Shown here piece by piece: positions 7,242-16,043 of a stretch of DNA of 64,000 nucleotides. Position 1 is the first letter of the stretch; each line of letters opens with the position of its first letter. The position numbers and the translations under genes are program-made. Origin of the DNA: Eubacteriales bacterium. GTDB taxonomy: Bacteria; Bacillota; Clostridia; Lachnospirales; Lachnospiraceae. The DNA lies in the NCBI GenBank assembly GCA_030539395.1, contig JAUNSC010000013.1, positions 16,732 through 80,731 on the forward strand, written 5' to 3'. The notes under the pieces were generated by a model. It saw only the letters and a program-made list of their open reading frames with translations, was not told the DNA's origin and searched no databases.

Positions 7242-8366
7242 TTATTCAAAATCTTCTGTATAGGTAATAAAGCGGATAGCATCAAGAATCTCTTCATCTG
7301 TCACACTCGTGTCAATAAAAGCTTTCCCGATTTTTTTCAAAAGAATAAATTTTACTTTTCCGCCATCCATCTTCTTATCAGATTTCGTGATAGAAAGAAT
7401 CTCCTGTGCATCAATATTATCGACAGAAAACATAAGATTGAATCCTGCATTCATATCGCGCATCTCATAAAATTCCTCAGTTGACAAAAGCTGTCTTTTA
7501 TAAGAAATATAAGCGGCGGCCACACACCCCAAAGCAACACACTGTCCATGAAGAAGCTCCGGAGATTTCACTTTTTCAATAGCATGTCCTATGGTATGTC
7601 CAAAATTTAAGAGAGCACGTTCTCCCTTTTCTGTAGGATCTTTTTCAACAACGGCACGCTTGATCTTACAGCTCTCCATAACCATCCGGCGAAGTGTATT
7701 TGTTTCACGTTCATCAATTTCTGAGATATGTTCGATAAGCCATTCATAGTAAGATGCACTTTTTATCAGGCCATGTTTTAATACCTCACCCATTCCACAG
7801 GCAAACTGCTCCTCATTCAAAGTAGAAAGCACCTGAAGATTCATATATACAAGGGATGGCTGGTGAAAAGCACCTACCATATTTTTATAACTGTCAAAAT
7901 CTACTCCGGTTTTTCCGCCGATACTGCTGTCAACCTGTGACAAAAGTGTAGTTGGAACCTGTACAAAATCAATCCCCCTGAGATATGTCGCAGCAGTATA
8001 ACCGGTAAGATCACCCACAACACCACCTCCAAGAGCAACCAGCATATCTTTTCTTTCAAAATGCTCCAGAATCAGATGTTCATACAGATTTCTTACCGTA
8101 TCGAGGGTCTTGCTTTCTTCTCCTGCAGGAAAAGAAAAGCTGGTGAGATAACGGCATTTGCCGTCCATTTCCTTTTTTACAGACTCCAGATAAAGATCCT
8201 GAACGGTGCTGTCGGTAACTATGCAGATTTTTCTTTCAGAAATATTGCAGTCTTTTTCCAGATACTCACTTAAATGTGCAAAACTGTTTTCAAAATAAAT
8301 AGTATAACTTTTATTTCTCTCTGTTTTAACAATGAGACAATTTTCTTCTGTTTTTTGCTGTGTCAT
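7242..8366 (-). CDS. aroB: 3-dehydroquinate synthase
   Basis: Second step of the shikimate pathway, turning DAHP into 3-dehydroquinate with NAD+ and a divalent metal. The 374 residues carry the NAD-binding GGGVVGDLTGYTAATYLRG (about 110), QVPTTLLSQVDSSIGGKTGVD (about 133) and the metal-binding His of LNFGHTIGHAIE (about 253). A strong AGGAGG lies 9 bases before the ATG. It is the only aromatic-pathway gene here and sits within a division/membrane operon between ylmH and lspA, so its position is one of shared transcription, not shared function. Confidence 0.96.
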   Translation of the reverse strand: MTQQKTEENCLIVKTERNKSYTIYFENSFAHLSEYLEKDCNISERKICIVTDSTVQDLYLESVKKEMDGKCRYLTSFSFPAGEESKTLDTVRNLYEHLILEHFERKDMLVALGGGVVGDLTGYTAATYLRGIDFVQVPTTLLSQVDSSIGGKTGVDFDSYKNMVGAFHQPSLVYMNLQVLSTLNEEQFACGMGEVLKHGLIKSASYYEWLIEHISEIDERETNTLRRMVMESCKIKRAVVEKDPTEKGERALLNFGHTIGHAIEKVKSPELLHGQCVALGCVAAAYISYKRQLLSTEEFYEMRDMNAGFNLMFSVDNIDAQEILSITKSDKKMDGGKVKFILLKKIGKAFIDTSVTDEEILDAIRFITYTEDFE

Positions 8367-8378
8367 GACAAAAGCCTC

Positions 8379-9134
8379 CTAAATAAATTTTTTAAGTTCT
8401 GCCCACATTCTGCCTTTCTTTGTTTCGGCAGTAACACCAAGATAACAGAATCTTCCCAAACCGCGGGCTGAAATAATATCATTTTCTTTTAATTTATATC
8501 CGTTCGACGTAACCATTTTACCGTTTACAAATACTTTGCCGCCCTCAATCAGACCAACAAGACTGCTCCTTGATGAGCCAAAAGCCACACTCAGAAGGCT
8601 GTCCAGACGGATAGATGCTACAGACCCCCGTACAAGCTCATATTTTGGGGTATAATCCATATTTTCATAATCAACCGACTCACAAATCACATTTGTATGT
8701 TTTACCCTTGTAAGCCCGTTTAAAATGAATTCTTCCATCCTGTCAAGGCAGAATACCAGCGCCGCCGATCCATCTATCAGTATATCTCCGAGAGTACTTC
8801 GCTCAATACCAAGGTTCAACAGTGCACCAAGATAATCCCTGTGTGTCATTTTATCAGCATATTTTTCATTTTGCGGACGTATTTTGATACACGAAACAGG
8901 ATAACAGTAATCATAAGAAAGAGCATCAGGTATAAATGCTATTATCTGACGCTCTGCATTCTCATATCCACCAAAAGGTTTACATGTAACAAACGACAAA
9001 TCCCTAAAAGTGAGATGAAAAATATTCAATTCATTTAGATTAAGAAAATCTGTAAACGTAACAATGTTTCGCCTGTCAGCAATACCCGCAAGCTCTTTTA
9101 ATCTTTTTTGAAAAAATTCTTCTTCGCGATTCAT
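8379..9134 (-). CDS. ylmH: YlmH-like S4-domain RNA-binding protein
   Basis: A 251-residue protein of the YlmH family, with an N-terminal part of unknown fold and a C-terminal S4 RNA-binding domain (about 178-240; SRSSLVGLIEGGKVFVNG). Bacterial YlmH binds ribosomal particles and has been linked to rescue of stalled ribosomes; in Gram-positives it lies in the ylm cluster beside sepF. Here it follows sepF by only 3 bases, which supports orthology. The ribosome binding site is weak, so translation is likely coupled to sepF. Confidence 0.9.
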   Translation of the reverse strand: MNREEEFFQKRLKELAGIADRRNIVTFTDFLNLNELNIFHLTFRDLSFVTCKPFGGYENAERQIIAFIPDALSYDYCYPVSCIKIRPQNEKYADKMTHRDYLGALLNLGIERSTLGDILIDGSAALVFCLDRMEEFILNGLTRVKHTNVICESVDYENMDYTPKYELVRGSVASIRLDSLLSVAFGSSRSSLVGLIEGGKVFVNGKMVTSNGYKLKENDIISARGLGRFCYLGVTAETKKGRMWAELKKFI

Positions 9135-9137
9135 AAT

Positions 9138-9728
9138 TTAATAACGGAAATTCATAGGCGGCACATCAAACGCTCCGCTTAAAATGTCCTGAAAATCTCC
9201 TGATATATCTACTGCAGCCGGTGTAATTATAAATATGTAATTACTGATCTTCTGGAGGTTGCCGCTGATTGCATAGCAGGAACCGGATGTAAAATCAATA
9301 ATCCGCTGAGCAAGATCAAGATCAAGTCCTTCCATATTTAAAACAACAGTACAGTTTGCCAGTAATGTCTCTGTAATTTCTCTGGCATCTTCCATGTTTT
9401 TCGGTTTAACAACACAGACTGCCATATCATTATTCCCCTTTCTTGAACGGATAGGAGAAACTTTAGATGATGAAGGCGCTGCTGCAGGTTTTGTTTTCGA
9501 AACAGTTGATTTCACCGATTTTACAGGCTGTTTTGAAACTTTTCTGGAAATCACCGGTTCATCATCTGTCTCATCGAAATCATCCAGATCTTCCTCACGC
9601 GATTTTTTAAAAAGACTTTTGCGAGGTCTGCTTTCCTCATATTCATCTATTTCATCATCCAGAAAATCATCATCGTCATAGTCATCATTCAATTTCATTG
9701 TGCTTAAAATCTTATCCAGAAATCCCAT
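9138..9728 (-). CDS. sepF: Cell division protein SepF
   Basis: Membrane-linked FtsZ partner that helps align and bundle FtsZ at the septum. The first residues MGFLDKILSTMKL form an amphipathic membrane-binding helix. An acidic and Ser/Lys-rich linker (about 15-95, runs of Asp/Glu) leads to the SepF core (about 100-196) starting VCVVKPKNMEDAREIT, with the conserved NLEG-like stretch NMEGLD and the SGSCYAI turn. AGGAG precedes the ATG. Neighbours yggS and ylmH are the classical partners; the usual ylmG and divIVA are not in the cluster. Confidence 0.95.
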   Translation of the reverse strand: MGFLDKILSTMKLNDDYDDDDFLDDEIDEYEESRPRKSLFKKSREEDLDDFDETDDEPVISRKVSKQPVKSVKSTVSKTKPAAAPSSSKVSPIRSRKGNNDMAVCVVKPKNMEDAREITETLLANCTVVLNMEGLDLDLAQRIIDFTSGSCYAISGNLQKISNYIFIITPAAVDISGDFQDILSGAFDVPPMNFRY

Positions 9729-9746
9729 TTCTCATAATCTCCTAAA

Positions 9747-10454
9747 TTATTTTATCTGAACCTGATTATTATAGGTACGTTCTCCAAAAATTCCGGTGCC
9801 TACACGTACAAGTGTGGCGCCCTCTTCTACTGCAACCTCATAGTCATTCGTCATCCCCATGCTGAGACTGCACATATTTACATTATCAACGTTTCTGTCT
9901 TTAATGTCAATAAATAATTTGTACAAATTTCGAAAATGAATTCTGTTTTCTTCCGGATTTTCTACAAAAGGTGCAATTGTCATCAGGCCATTGACTTTAA
10001 TATTATCACAGGCAGATATCTCCTTGATAAAATCAAAAGTTTCATCTGCCTTTATTCCAAATTTTGTATCTTCCTGTGCGATATTAACTTCCACAAGAAC
10101 CGGCATAATAAGATCATGTTTTCCGGCTTCTTCATCGATTGCCTGGGCAAGCCGGATGGAGTCAACCGAGTGTATCATACAACTGCGTTCAATAACATAT
10201 TTCACCTTATTGCGCTGCAGGTGTCCGATCATATGCCATCTCAGATTTTTCGGAAGCTGTTCATATTTTTCCTTTAATTCCTGAGGTTTATTTTCTCCAA
10301 AATTAATTACTCCTTCCGGCAGCAATTCTTCAATCATAGAAACAGGTTTTGTTTTACTTACCGCAATCAGAGTAACGTCATCTTTGTTTCTCCCACTGCG
10401 AAGACATGCCTCATCAATTTTTTGACGGACCATGCGGTAATTCTCTATAGACAT
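9747..10454 (-). CDS. YggS-family PLP homeostasis protein
   Basis: PLP-binding protein (YggS/YlmE/PROSC family) that buffers free pyridoxal phosphate; it has no firm enzymatic reaction. The 235 residues fold as an alanine-racemase-like barrel: PLP lysine in LIAVSKTKP (about 35), then NFGENKPQEL (about 51), WHMIGHLQRNK (about 72) and SLSMGMTNDYEVAV (about 200). GGAGG lies before the ATG. It is the ylmE of the ylm cluster and precedes sepF by 18 bases. Confidence 0.94.
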   Translation of the reverse strand: MSIENYRMVRQKIDEACLRSGRNKDDVTLIAVSKTKPVSMIEELLPEGVINFGENKPQELKEKYEQLPKNLRWHMIGHLQRNKVKYVIERSCMIHSVDSIRLAQAIDEEAGKHDLIMPVLVEVNIAQEDTKFGIKADETFDFIKEISACDNIKVNGLMTIAPFVENPEENRIHFRNLYKLFIDIKDRNVDNVNMCSLSMGMTNDYEVAVEEGATLVRVGTGIFGERTYNNQVQIK

Positions 10455-10471
10455 AAAATTCCTCCATCTTT

Positions 10472-11854
10472 CTATTCTTCAAAAGCGTCCTCCTTAACAG
10501 CAGATGCATCCAGCGCAATCTGATCAAACTGTGCCAGACCATATGCAGAGTCGCTTTCCACAATACAATACTCCTCATTTTCATCAATAATGGTTATTTC
10601 ACGGAAAACCGGATATCCTTTATTAATGTTGTATACGCCTGTCAGTGTTTTGGTATCGGATATCTGATATCTTTTTGAAGAATCTTTCATCAGCACATAA
10701 TCTCCTGCTTCAAAAAGTGAAGTATCCACAAAATAATCCATATCTGTTTTATCATAAACAGTAGCTGTTATCACTTTTGTAACGGCAGAACCATCTGTAT
10801 CATAGGTTTCTTTTCGAAGTGTAATCTCATTTTCATTTTGTTCATTCACTGTCACATATTCCCTGGGAATACGATAAAAAACTTTTTCGGAAATAGCGCT
10901 GTTCGGTATTTTCAGACCATTTTGGCGGTTGATCAAAAGTTCAATATCGATAAAACGATCTGAAGCAAAACGAATCAGAGAATTACTGATATCCAGTTTG
11001 CCAAGATAATTTCCTTCTGTCTGGTATATTGAAAAATCAGCGTTGAAAGTAGAGCCATCTTTCATAAAGCGAAAACGTACAACACTCTGGTCTGCTAGAC
11101 TCATTGCAGTTTTTTTATCAAGAGGAATAATCATAGACCAATTTTCACTTGTAAGGAGTTTATATACAACATCCCCGGCTTTCACACTCTCTTTCATTCT
11201 GAGATTTTCCCGGGAATAATTTTTCTTATTAAAATCATCCATGGTAATATCATCAACAGTATAACCTTCCATACCATCGATAGAATACACCACAATACCA
11301 TCTTTATCCGTAGGGATCAGATTTAATCCTGCACTAATTCCCTGTTCTGTGCTGTCTAAAACCTTTTTTGAGAGCAATTCAATCATTGCAGTCTGTGCAT
11401 CTGCTTTAAAATTATACACATCCTGATAAGATGAAGTTTTAAAATTTGTTGAAAACGATGAACAGATACTGCGCAAATTAGAATAATTTTCATTATCAAG
11501 ATCTGCCAGTTCCTCGCCGGATGTCGAAGAAGCCAGATTCATATTGCCAATAGCATATATTCCATTACCAACTCCAACTTTGCTCCCTTCTCTTGCATAA
11601 TAATTGATCGGACCGGATTCACTGCAGGTTACGAGAAATTCCGATTTTAAAGCAATCGCTGTATATTGATAATTTCCGGAAAGCGGTCCTTCTGTTACTT
11701 CATAAGCGGTTATATGATCCGCAGTCAGGTACATGACAAGATAAATCAAAATATACAGGAACACGATCCCGAACATCATTGTACCTATGTTGAGCATAGA
11801 TGTAGAATGAAGTTTTACAATTTTTTTTCGTCTGTTACTGCGCAAAGCCGTCAT
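10472..11854 (-). CDS. HlyD-like membrane-anchored protein of the sepF cluster
   Basis: A 460-residue protein with a basic start (RRKKIVK), one membrane segment (about 22-45) and a large outside domain resembling HlyD/membrane-fusion adaptors (barrel-sandwich part starting near 55, VTCSESGPINYYAREGSKVGVG; second half near 330). No ABC exporter or outer-membrane partner is nearby, and a Gram-positive has no outer membrane, so an efflux role is doubtful. It sits 17 bases upstream of yggS and shares its transcript with sepF, which suggests a role at the septum or envelope. AAGGAG precedes the ATG. A terminator separates it from the P-loop gene upstream. Confidence 0.75.
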   Translation of the reverse strand: MTALRSNRRKKIVKLHSTSMLNIGTMMFGIVFLYILIYLVMYLTADHITAYEVTEGPLSGNYQYTAIALKSEFLVTCSESGPINYYAREGSKVGVGNGIYAIGNMNLASSTSGEELADLDNENYSNLRSICSSFSTNFKTSSYQDVYNFKADAQTAMIELLSKKVLDSTEQGISAGLNLIPTDKDGIVVYSIDGMEGYTVDDITMDDFNKKNYSRENLRMKESVKAGDVVYKLLTSENWSMIIPLDKKTAMSLADQSVVRFRFMKDGSTFNADFSIYQTEGNYLGKLDISNSLIRFASDRFIDIELLINRQNGLKIPNSAISEKVFYRIPREYVTVNEQNENEITLRKETYDTDGSAVTKVITATVYDKTDMDYFVDTSLFEAGDYVLMKDSSKRYQISDTKTLTGVYNINKGYPVFREITIIDENEEYCIVESDSAYGLAQFDQIALDASAVKEDAFEE

Positions 11855-11877
11855 TTCAACTCCTTAAAAAACATAAG

Positions 11878-11909
11878 TAAAAATGCCGGATAATCAGCTC
11901 ATCCGGCAT
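11878..11909 (-). terminator. Terminator after the P-loop gene
   Basis: On the - strand ATGCCGGAT, a 9-base loop and ATCCGGCAT form a 9-bp stem followed by TTTTT. It lies 28 bases after the P-loop gene stop and before the HlyD-like gene. Confidence 0.88.
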
Positions 11910-11937
11910 AAATACTGCTATGTAATATATCCAAAAA

Positions 11938-12357
11938 TTAAAGTGATACTATAACGTTACTCTGCATGTTCTCAGGAAGTTCATGTGCATCCATGGAAAT
12001 ACTGATAACAAAAGTAACATCATATTTTTCACCGATTGCGTTCAGTTTGTCAAGCATGCCCGGAACTTCAGCACTGTCAAGGGCCGCAATTTTCAGGAAG
12101 CTGTCAAGATACACCTGCTCAAGATCATGATCCTGAGAAATAATTCCACAGATAAAACCGAAAAATGCATCTGAACTGCCAAGTCCGAATTCTGATGTAT
12201 TGATCAGACGAATTTTGTTATTCAATTCATACATATGTTGGGAACTCTTGTCCAAATATACGATATTACCGTGTACAGATTTAATCTCCGTGTTTACTTT
12301 GTCAAGTAAATGTTTTGTCTTTCCTTTTCCCTTATTGCCCGCAATGATCTGTATCAT
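11938..12357 (-). CDS. Small P-loop ATPase-like protein of unknown function
   Basis: A 139-residue protein that begins MIQIIAG and has a clear Walker A loop, GNKGKGKT (about residues 7-14), and hydrophobic strands near 35 (NIVYLD) and 123 (VTFVISI). The rest matches no family I can name; I know similar proteins only as conserved Lachnospiraceae hypotheticals. ATG 12357 is chosen over 12381 because AAAGGAGGAG lies between the two. The gene follows the D,D-carboxypeptidase by 55 bases and ends in its own terminator. Its place between the mre/min/rod block and the sepF block hints at a link to growth or division, but this is inference. Confidence 0.7.
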   Translation of the reverse strand: MIQIIAGNKGKGKTKHLLDKVNTEIKSVHGNIVYLDKSSQHMYELNNKIRLINTSEFGLGSSDAFFGFICGIISQDHDLEQVYLDSFLKIAALDSAEVPGMLDKLNAIGEKYDVTFVISISMDAHELPENMQSNVIVSL

Positions 12358-12412
12358 TGTAATCTCCTCCTTTGGTTTCATATATACTAATTATAATGCA
12401 CAATGTAATAAA

Positions 12413-13474
12413 TTACAACTGTTTTTTAACTGCAATAGACAATAACTCATTCATTTCACTATACAAGTCATCTTTAGTCTGGGACTGCATAATAATGCTG
12501 AAATATGAATTTCCATAATCGTCTTTTGATAAAAGTGACAGACATGCTCCGGCCTCATCCGTCGTACCTGTTTTACCGCCATATACAGAAATACCTTCAG
12601 GGGCAGCAGCATATCCTGTAAAATAATAACTGGTAGCTGACCATGTTCTCTCCCACTGGTTTCCCTCAGAATCTTTGTATGTCACAACATAACTTGATTT
12701 GTTGATAGCATCTGTAAATACATCATATTTCATTGCTTCATTAAACATCAGATAGATATCATAAGGCGTTGTATAATGGTTTTCATCCTGAAGACCATGA
12801 GCATTTGAAAAATGAGTATTTGTAGCTCCGATTTCTGCCGCCTCCTGATTCATCATAGCAACAAAATTATCAATGCTTCCGCCAACATGATTTGCAATTG
12901 CATTTCCGGCATCATTGCCGGATGCGATCAAAAGTCCGTAAATCAACTGGCGAAGAGTATAGATATCACCGTATTCCAGATAGCAGACGGAAGATTCCGG
13001 GTCAATATCAAGAGCAATTTCGTCAATAAAAATCTCGTCATCCAGATTACCATATTTTAAGGCAACAAGAGCTGTCATTATTTTTGTCAGACTGGCCGGA
13101 TAAAGCTGTTCGTGCACATTTTGGGCAAAAAGTACGTCATCATTTGTCAGATCCATTATAGCTCCCGCCGTTGCGTAATCCAGACTCACGCCATCAGCTG
13201 AAACATCTTCTGCCGTTACACAAAGACCATCTGTAAATGGAACTGCTTTTCCTTCACTTGATGCCTGTTCCATAACCCCAAAACACACATCACTGATATC
13301 ATATGGGTTTGTTATTTCAATTTCGTGAGACCGAAATACAAAACGATATAATATCATCGCCAAAAGACAAATAAGACAAATAAATAAAATCAGCATAAGA
13401 ATTGCATTTGCCTTCTGCCTTTTTCGCTCCCGGGCCCGCAAAGTTCTTAAATCATTCCTGTCTGTACATCTCAC
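12413..13474 (-). CDS. D-alanyl-D-alanine carboxypeptidase, DacF-type (peptidase S11)
   Basis: Trims the terminal D-Ala from peptidoglycan stem peptides outside the cell. An N-terminal membrane segment (about 25-46) anchors it. The S11 triad motifs are all present: PASLTKIMTA (SxxK, about 127), SGNDAGNAIA (SxN, about 184) and GGKTGTTDEAG (KTG, about 297). The 353 residues lack the long C-terminal PBP5 region, so it is a compact type. Translation starts at GTG 13474, with GGAGAG 10 bases upstream, and overlaps the mgsA end by 23 bases. Confidence 0.9.
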   Translation of the reverse strand: MRCTDRNDLRTLRARERKRQKANAILMLILFICLICLLAMILYRFVFRSHEIEITNPYDISDVCFGVMEQASSEGKAVPFTDGLCVTAEDVSADGVSLDYATAGAIMDLTNDDVLFAQNVHEQLYPASLTKIMTALVALKYGNLDDEIFIDEIALDIDPESSVCYLEYGDIYTLRQLIYGLLIASGNDAGNAIANHVGGSIDNFVAMMNQEAAEIGATNTHFSNAHGLQDENHYTTPYDIYLMFNEAMKYDVFTDAINKSSYVVTYKDSEGNQWERTWSATSYYFTGYAAAPEGISVYGGKTGTTDEAGACLSLLSKDDYGNSYFSIIMQSQTKDDLYSEMNELLSIAVKKQL

Positions 13475-13853
13475 GCCACTCTAACTCTCCTCTTTCTAAG
13501 GATTTAATCAGCATCTCTGCCGTTGCAAGATTTGTTGCCAACGGTACATTGTATGTATCGCAAAGACGAAACACATTTTTAATATCCGGCTCATGTGATT
13601 TTGGATATAGCGGATCCCGCAAAAAAATCATCATATCCATCTGATTCTGCTCAATCTGAGCAGCAATCTGCTGTTCGCCACCCAAATGTCCGGCCAGATA
13701 TTTATTAATGTTCAAACCTGTCACTTCTTCAACCAGCCTTCCGGTGGTATTTGTAGCATACAGAGAATGCTGATTAAAAATTCCTCTATATGCAATGCAA
13801 AGATTCTGCATCAGGACTTTCTTTGAGTCATGTGCAATTAAACCTATATTCAT
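13452..13853 (-). CDS. mgsA: Methylglyoxal synthase
   Basis: Converts dihydroxyacetone phosphate to methylglyoxal and phosphate, a bypass of lower glycolysis that relieves sugar-phosphate stress. The 133 residues carry IGLIAHDSKK at the start, TTGRLVEE (about 35), SGPLGG-like AGHLGGEQQI (about 54) and the DPL block FLRDPLYPKSHEPD (about 77), with the catalytic Asp. AAGGAGGCGG precedes the ATG. It lies between rodA (33 bases upstream) and the overlapping carboxypeptidase, an odd place for a glycolytic enzyme. Confidence 0.95.
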   Translation of the reverse strand: MNIGLIAHDSKKVLMQNLCIAYRGIFNQHSLYATNTTGRLVEEVTGLNINKYLAGHLGGEQQIAAQIEQNQMDMMIFLRDPLYPKSHEPDIKNVFRLCDTYNVPLATNLATAEMLIKSLERGELEWREMYRQE

Positions 13854-13886
13854 ATAAAACCGCCTCCTTCTCCCAAAAACATTTTT

Positions 13887-14990
13887 TTAATATTTTTTTA
13901 CCTGCAATCCCACATTTAGTACCAGACCGACCCCAATAAATAATGTCATCAAAGAAGTCAGTCCTGCACTTACAAATGGAAGCGGCAGGCCTGTATTCGG
14001 CATTAAGCCTGTTGCAACACATATATTCATAATGCTCTGGATACCGATCAGCGCCCCCATACCACAACAGATCAGTGTACCGGAAAATTCTCTGGCATTT
14101 TTCCCAATCCAGATACATTCCAAAACAATAAGGATTTCAAGAATAATAATTATGCAGCATCCCAAAAATCCCAGTTCTTCACCTGCTACCGCAAAAATAA
14201 AGTCTGTCTGCGCCTCAGCAAGGAAGTTTCCGTTTTTGACAGATTCTACCGCTGTTGTCTCAAGTCCCTTTCCATACAGCTGGCCGGAGCCAATGGCAAT
14301 AATAGAATTGACCTGCTGTGCTGCCTGATCCGGATACTGGTCCGGATACAGCCATGCAAGAATACGAAGCAGCTGGTATTCCTGAATCAGGGTCTGTCCC
14401 GGCTTTAAAATGATACCCACCAGAATGACAATAAGCGGGGCAACTACTGCTATAATACCAGCAATAATTTTATAACTCAAGCCTGCGGCAAAATAAATTG
14501 CACAAAACAGGATCATTGTAAGAAGACAGGTAGAAAGATTCGGCTGTTTTAAAATCAGATAGCATGGGACGGCCGCAATAATAACTGCCTTTATAATGGT
14601 TTTAAAAGTGCTCAGATCATCTTCATGGACTGAGAAAAACTGCGCAAAAAACATAATCAGCACAATTTTCATTACGTCTGAGGGCTGTAATTGCGTAAAT
14701 CCGAGATTAAGCCATCTGGTGGCACCTCCTGCTTCAACTCCCACAAAATGTACCGCCACAAGAAGTGCCATACCCGTAAAATAGAAAATCCAGTAAAATT
14801 TCAATAGCCAGACGTAATCAATCAATGAAACAATTATCATTACAATAAGACCCATTACCAGTCCGGCAATCTGCTTATTCTGAATGTCTTTATCGGCACT
14901 GCCGATAATCATGATTCCCAGAACAGAAAGCAGGATTATCCATAAAATCAATCTGAATCTATAGTCCCTTAATTTGTATTGTTTTAACAT
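13887..14990 (-). CDS. rodA: Rod shape-determining glycosyltransferase RodA (SEDS family)
   Basis: Membrane glycosyltransferase that polymerises lipid II for side-wall growth with its partner PBP2. The 367 residues give about ten membrane segments. SEDS signatures are ATRWLNLGFTQLQPSDVMKI (about 88-108), QAQTDFIFAVAGEELGFLG (about 258) and MPNTGLPLPFVSAG (about 330). AAGGGG precedes the ATG. FtsW or SpoVE are the alternatives, but the mreBCD-PBP2 context favours RodA. It overlaps the end of minE by 32 bases. Confidence 0.92.
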   Translation of the reverse strand: MLKQYKLRDYRFRLILWIILLSVLGIMIIGSADKDIQNKQIAGLVMGLIVMIIVSLIDYVWLLKFYWIFYFTGMALLVAVHFVGVEAGGATRWLNLGFTQLQPSDVMKIVLIMFFAQFFSVHEDDLSTFKTIIKAVIIAAVPCYLILKQPNLSTCLLTMILFCAIYFAAGLSYKIIAGIIAVVAPLIVILVGIILKPGQTLIQEYQLLRILAWLYPDQYPDQAAQQVNSIIAIGSGQLYGKGLETTAVESVKNGNFLAEAQTDFIFAVAGEELGFLGCCIIIILEILIVLECIWIGKNAREFSGTLICCGMGALIGIQSIMNICVATGLMPNTGLPLPFVSAGLTSLMTLFIGVGLVLNVGLQVKKY

Positions 14991-15195
14991 ACTCTGCCCC
15001 TTGTTTTGATTCTCTGATTAATTGAAGCTGTATCTCCATCCGCATATGTTCTGTATTGACATATTTTCTTATAACAGAACGAAGCTCTTTTTTCATCTGT
15101 TCCATCACATCAGGTGAGGATTGCATTTTTTCCGACAAAATCATATGTTTCAACCGGTCTTTTGCAATTGTACAGGAAGCTTTTTTGCCACGCAT
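14959..15195 (-). CDS. minE: Cell division topological specificity factor MinE
   Basis: Drives MinD off the membrane, making the Min system oscillate so that the septum forms at mid-cell. The 78 residues include ASCTIAKDRLKHMILSEKM, the MinD-contact helix region (about 7-25), and a C-terminal dimer domain (SVIRKYVN). ATG 15195 is chosen because AGAGGTG lies 7 bases before it; the GTG at 15204 has no room for a site. It directly follows minD. MinE rather than DivIVA is typical of Clostridia. Confidence 0.9.
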   Translation of the reverse strand: MRGKKASCTIAKDRLKHMILSEKMQSSPDVMEQMKKELRSVIRKYVNTEHMRMEIQLQLIRESKQGAEYVKTIQIKGL

Positions 15196-15206
15196 GGAAA
15201 TCACCT

Positions 15207-15998
15207 CTAACCCTTTCTGAAAAAGTCTTTCACTCTCTGAAAAAGAGATGTTTCCTTTGTAAAATCAGGTATATCAATCTGTTCACCTGTCAGGCGCCGG
15301 GCAATATTGAAAAATGCCTGTCCTGACGGACTGTCATCGCCGGCAAGCGGCTCTCCCTGATTTGTAGATATTACAATATTAGTGTCGTCCGGTACCGCTC
15401 CCACAAGTGGAACAGCCAATATTTCAGTAACGTCTTCTATAGACATCATATCTCCCCGGCTGACCAGCTCAGGCTGAAGACGATTAACTAACAACTCTGT
15501 TTTTTTCATTCCGTCCGCTTCCAGAAGACCAATGATACGGTCGGCATCACGGATTGCTGAAACTTCCGGTGTTGTAACCACGATTGCATGATCTGCGCCG
15601 GCAACTGCATTGCGAAATCCCTGTTCAATTCCCGCCGGGCAGTCAAGAATAATAAAATCAAAATGAAGTCTCAGCTCATCACAAAGTTTTTTCATCTGCT
15701 CCGGATTAACTGCCGATTTATCTTTTGTCTGGGCTGCCGGAAGCAGATACAGATTCGGATAGTGCTTACTTCGGATCAACGCCTGCTTTAAACGGCAGTT
15801 CCCGTCGACAACATCAACCAGATTATAAACAATGCGGTTTTCCAGTCCCATAACAACATCCAGATTCCGCAGTCCGATATCCGTATCTACAAGAACCGTC
15901 TTTTTGTTTAATTTAGCAAGACCTGTTCCGATATTTGCGGTTGCAGTTGTTTTTCCTACCCCGCCTTTTCCTGATGTAATAACAATTACTTCACTCAT
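15207..15998 (-). CDS. minD: Septum site-determining ATPase MinD
   Basis: Membrane-cycling ATPase that carries MinC to the poles. The deviant Walker A SGKGGVGKTT is at residues 9-18, the switch region DTDIGLRNLDVVMG near 40, and DCPAGIEQGF near 120. The C-terminus SLFQRVKDFFRKG is an amphipathic membrane-targeting helix. The start is ATG 15998, with GGAGG 9 bases upstream; the frame 15 bases longer lacks a site. Length 263 is normal. Flanked by minC and minE. Confidence 0.96.
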   Translation of the reverse strand: MSEVIVITSGKGGVGKTTATANIGTGLAKLNKKTVLVDTDIGLRNLDVVMGLENRIVYNLVDVVDGNCRLKQALIRSKHYPNLYLLPAAQTKDKSAVNPEQMKKLCDELRLHFDFIILDCPAGIEQGFRNAVAGADHAIVVTTPEVSAIRDADRIIGLLEADGMKKTELLVNRLQPELVSRGDMMSIEDVTEILAVPLVGAVPDDTNIVISTNQGEPLAGDDSPSGQAFFNIARRLTGEQIDIPDFTKETSLFQRVKDFFRKG

Positions 15999-16043
15999 AA
16001 ATAATTCCTCCACATAGCATAATTTGGAAATTTTCCTGTTATC

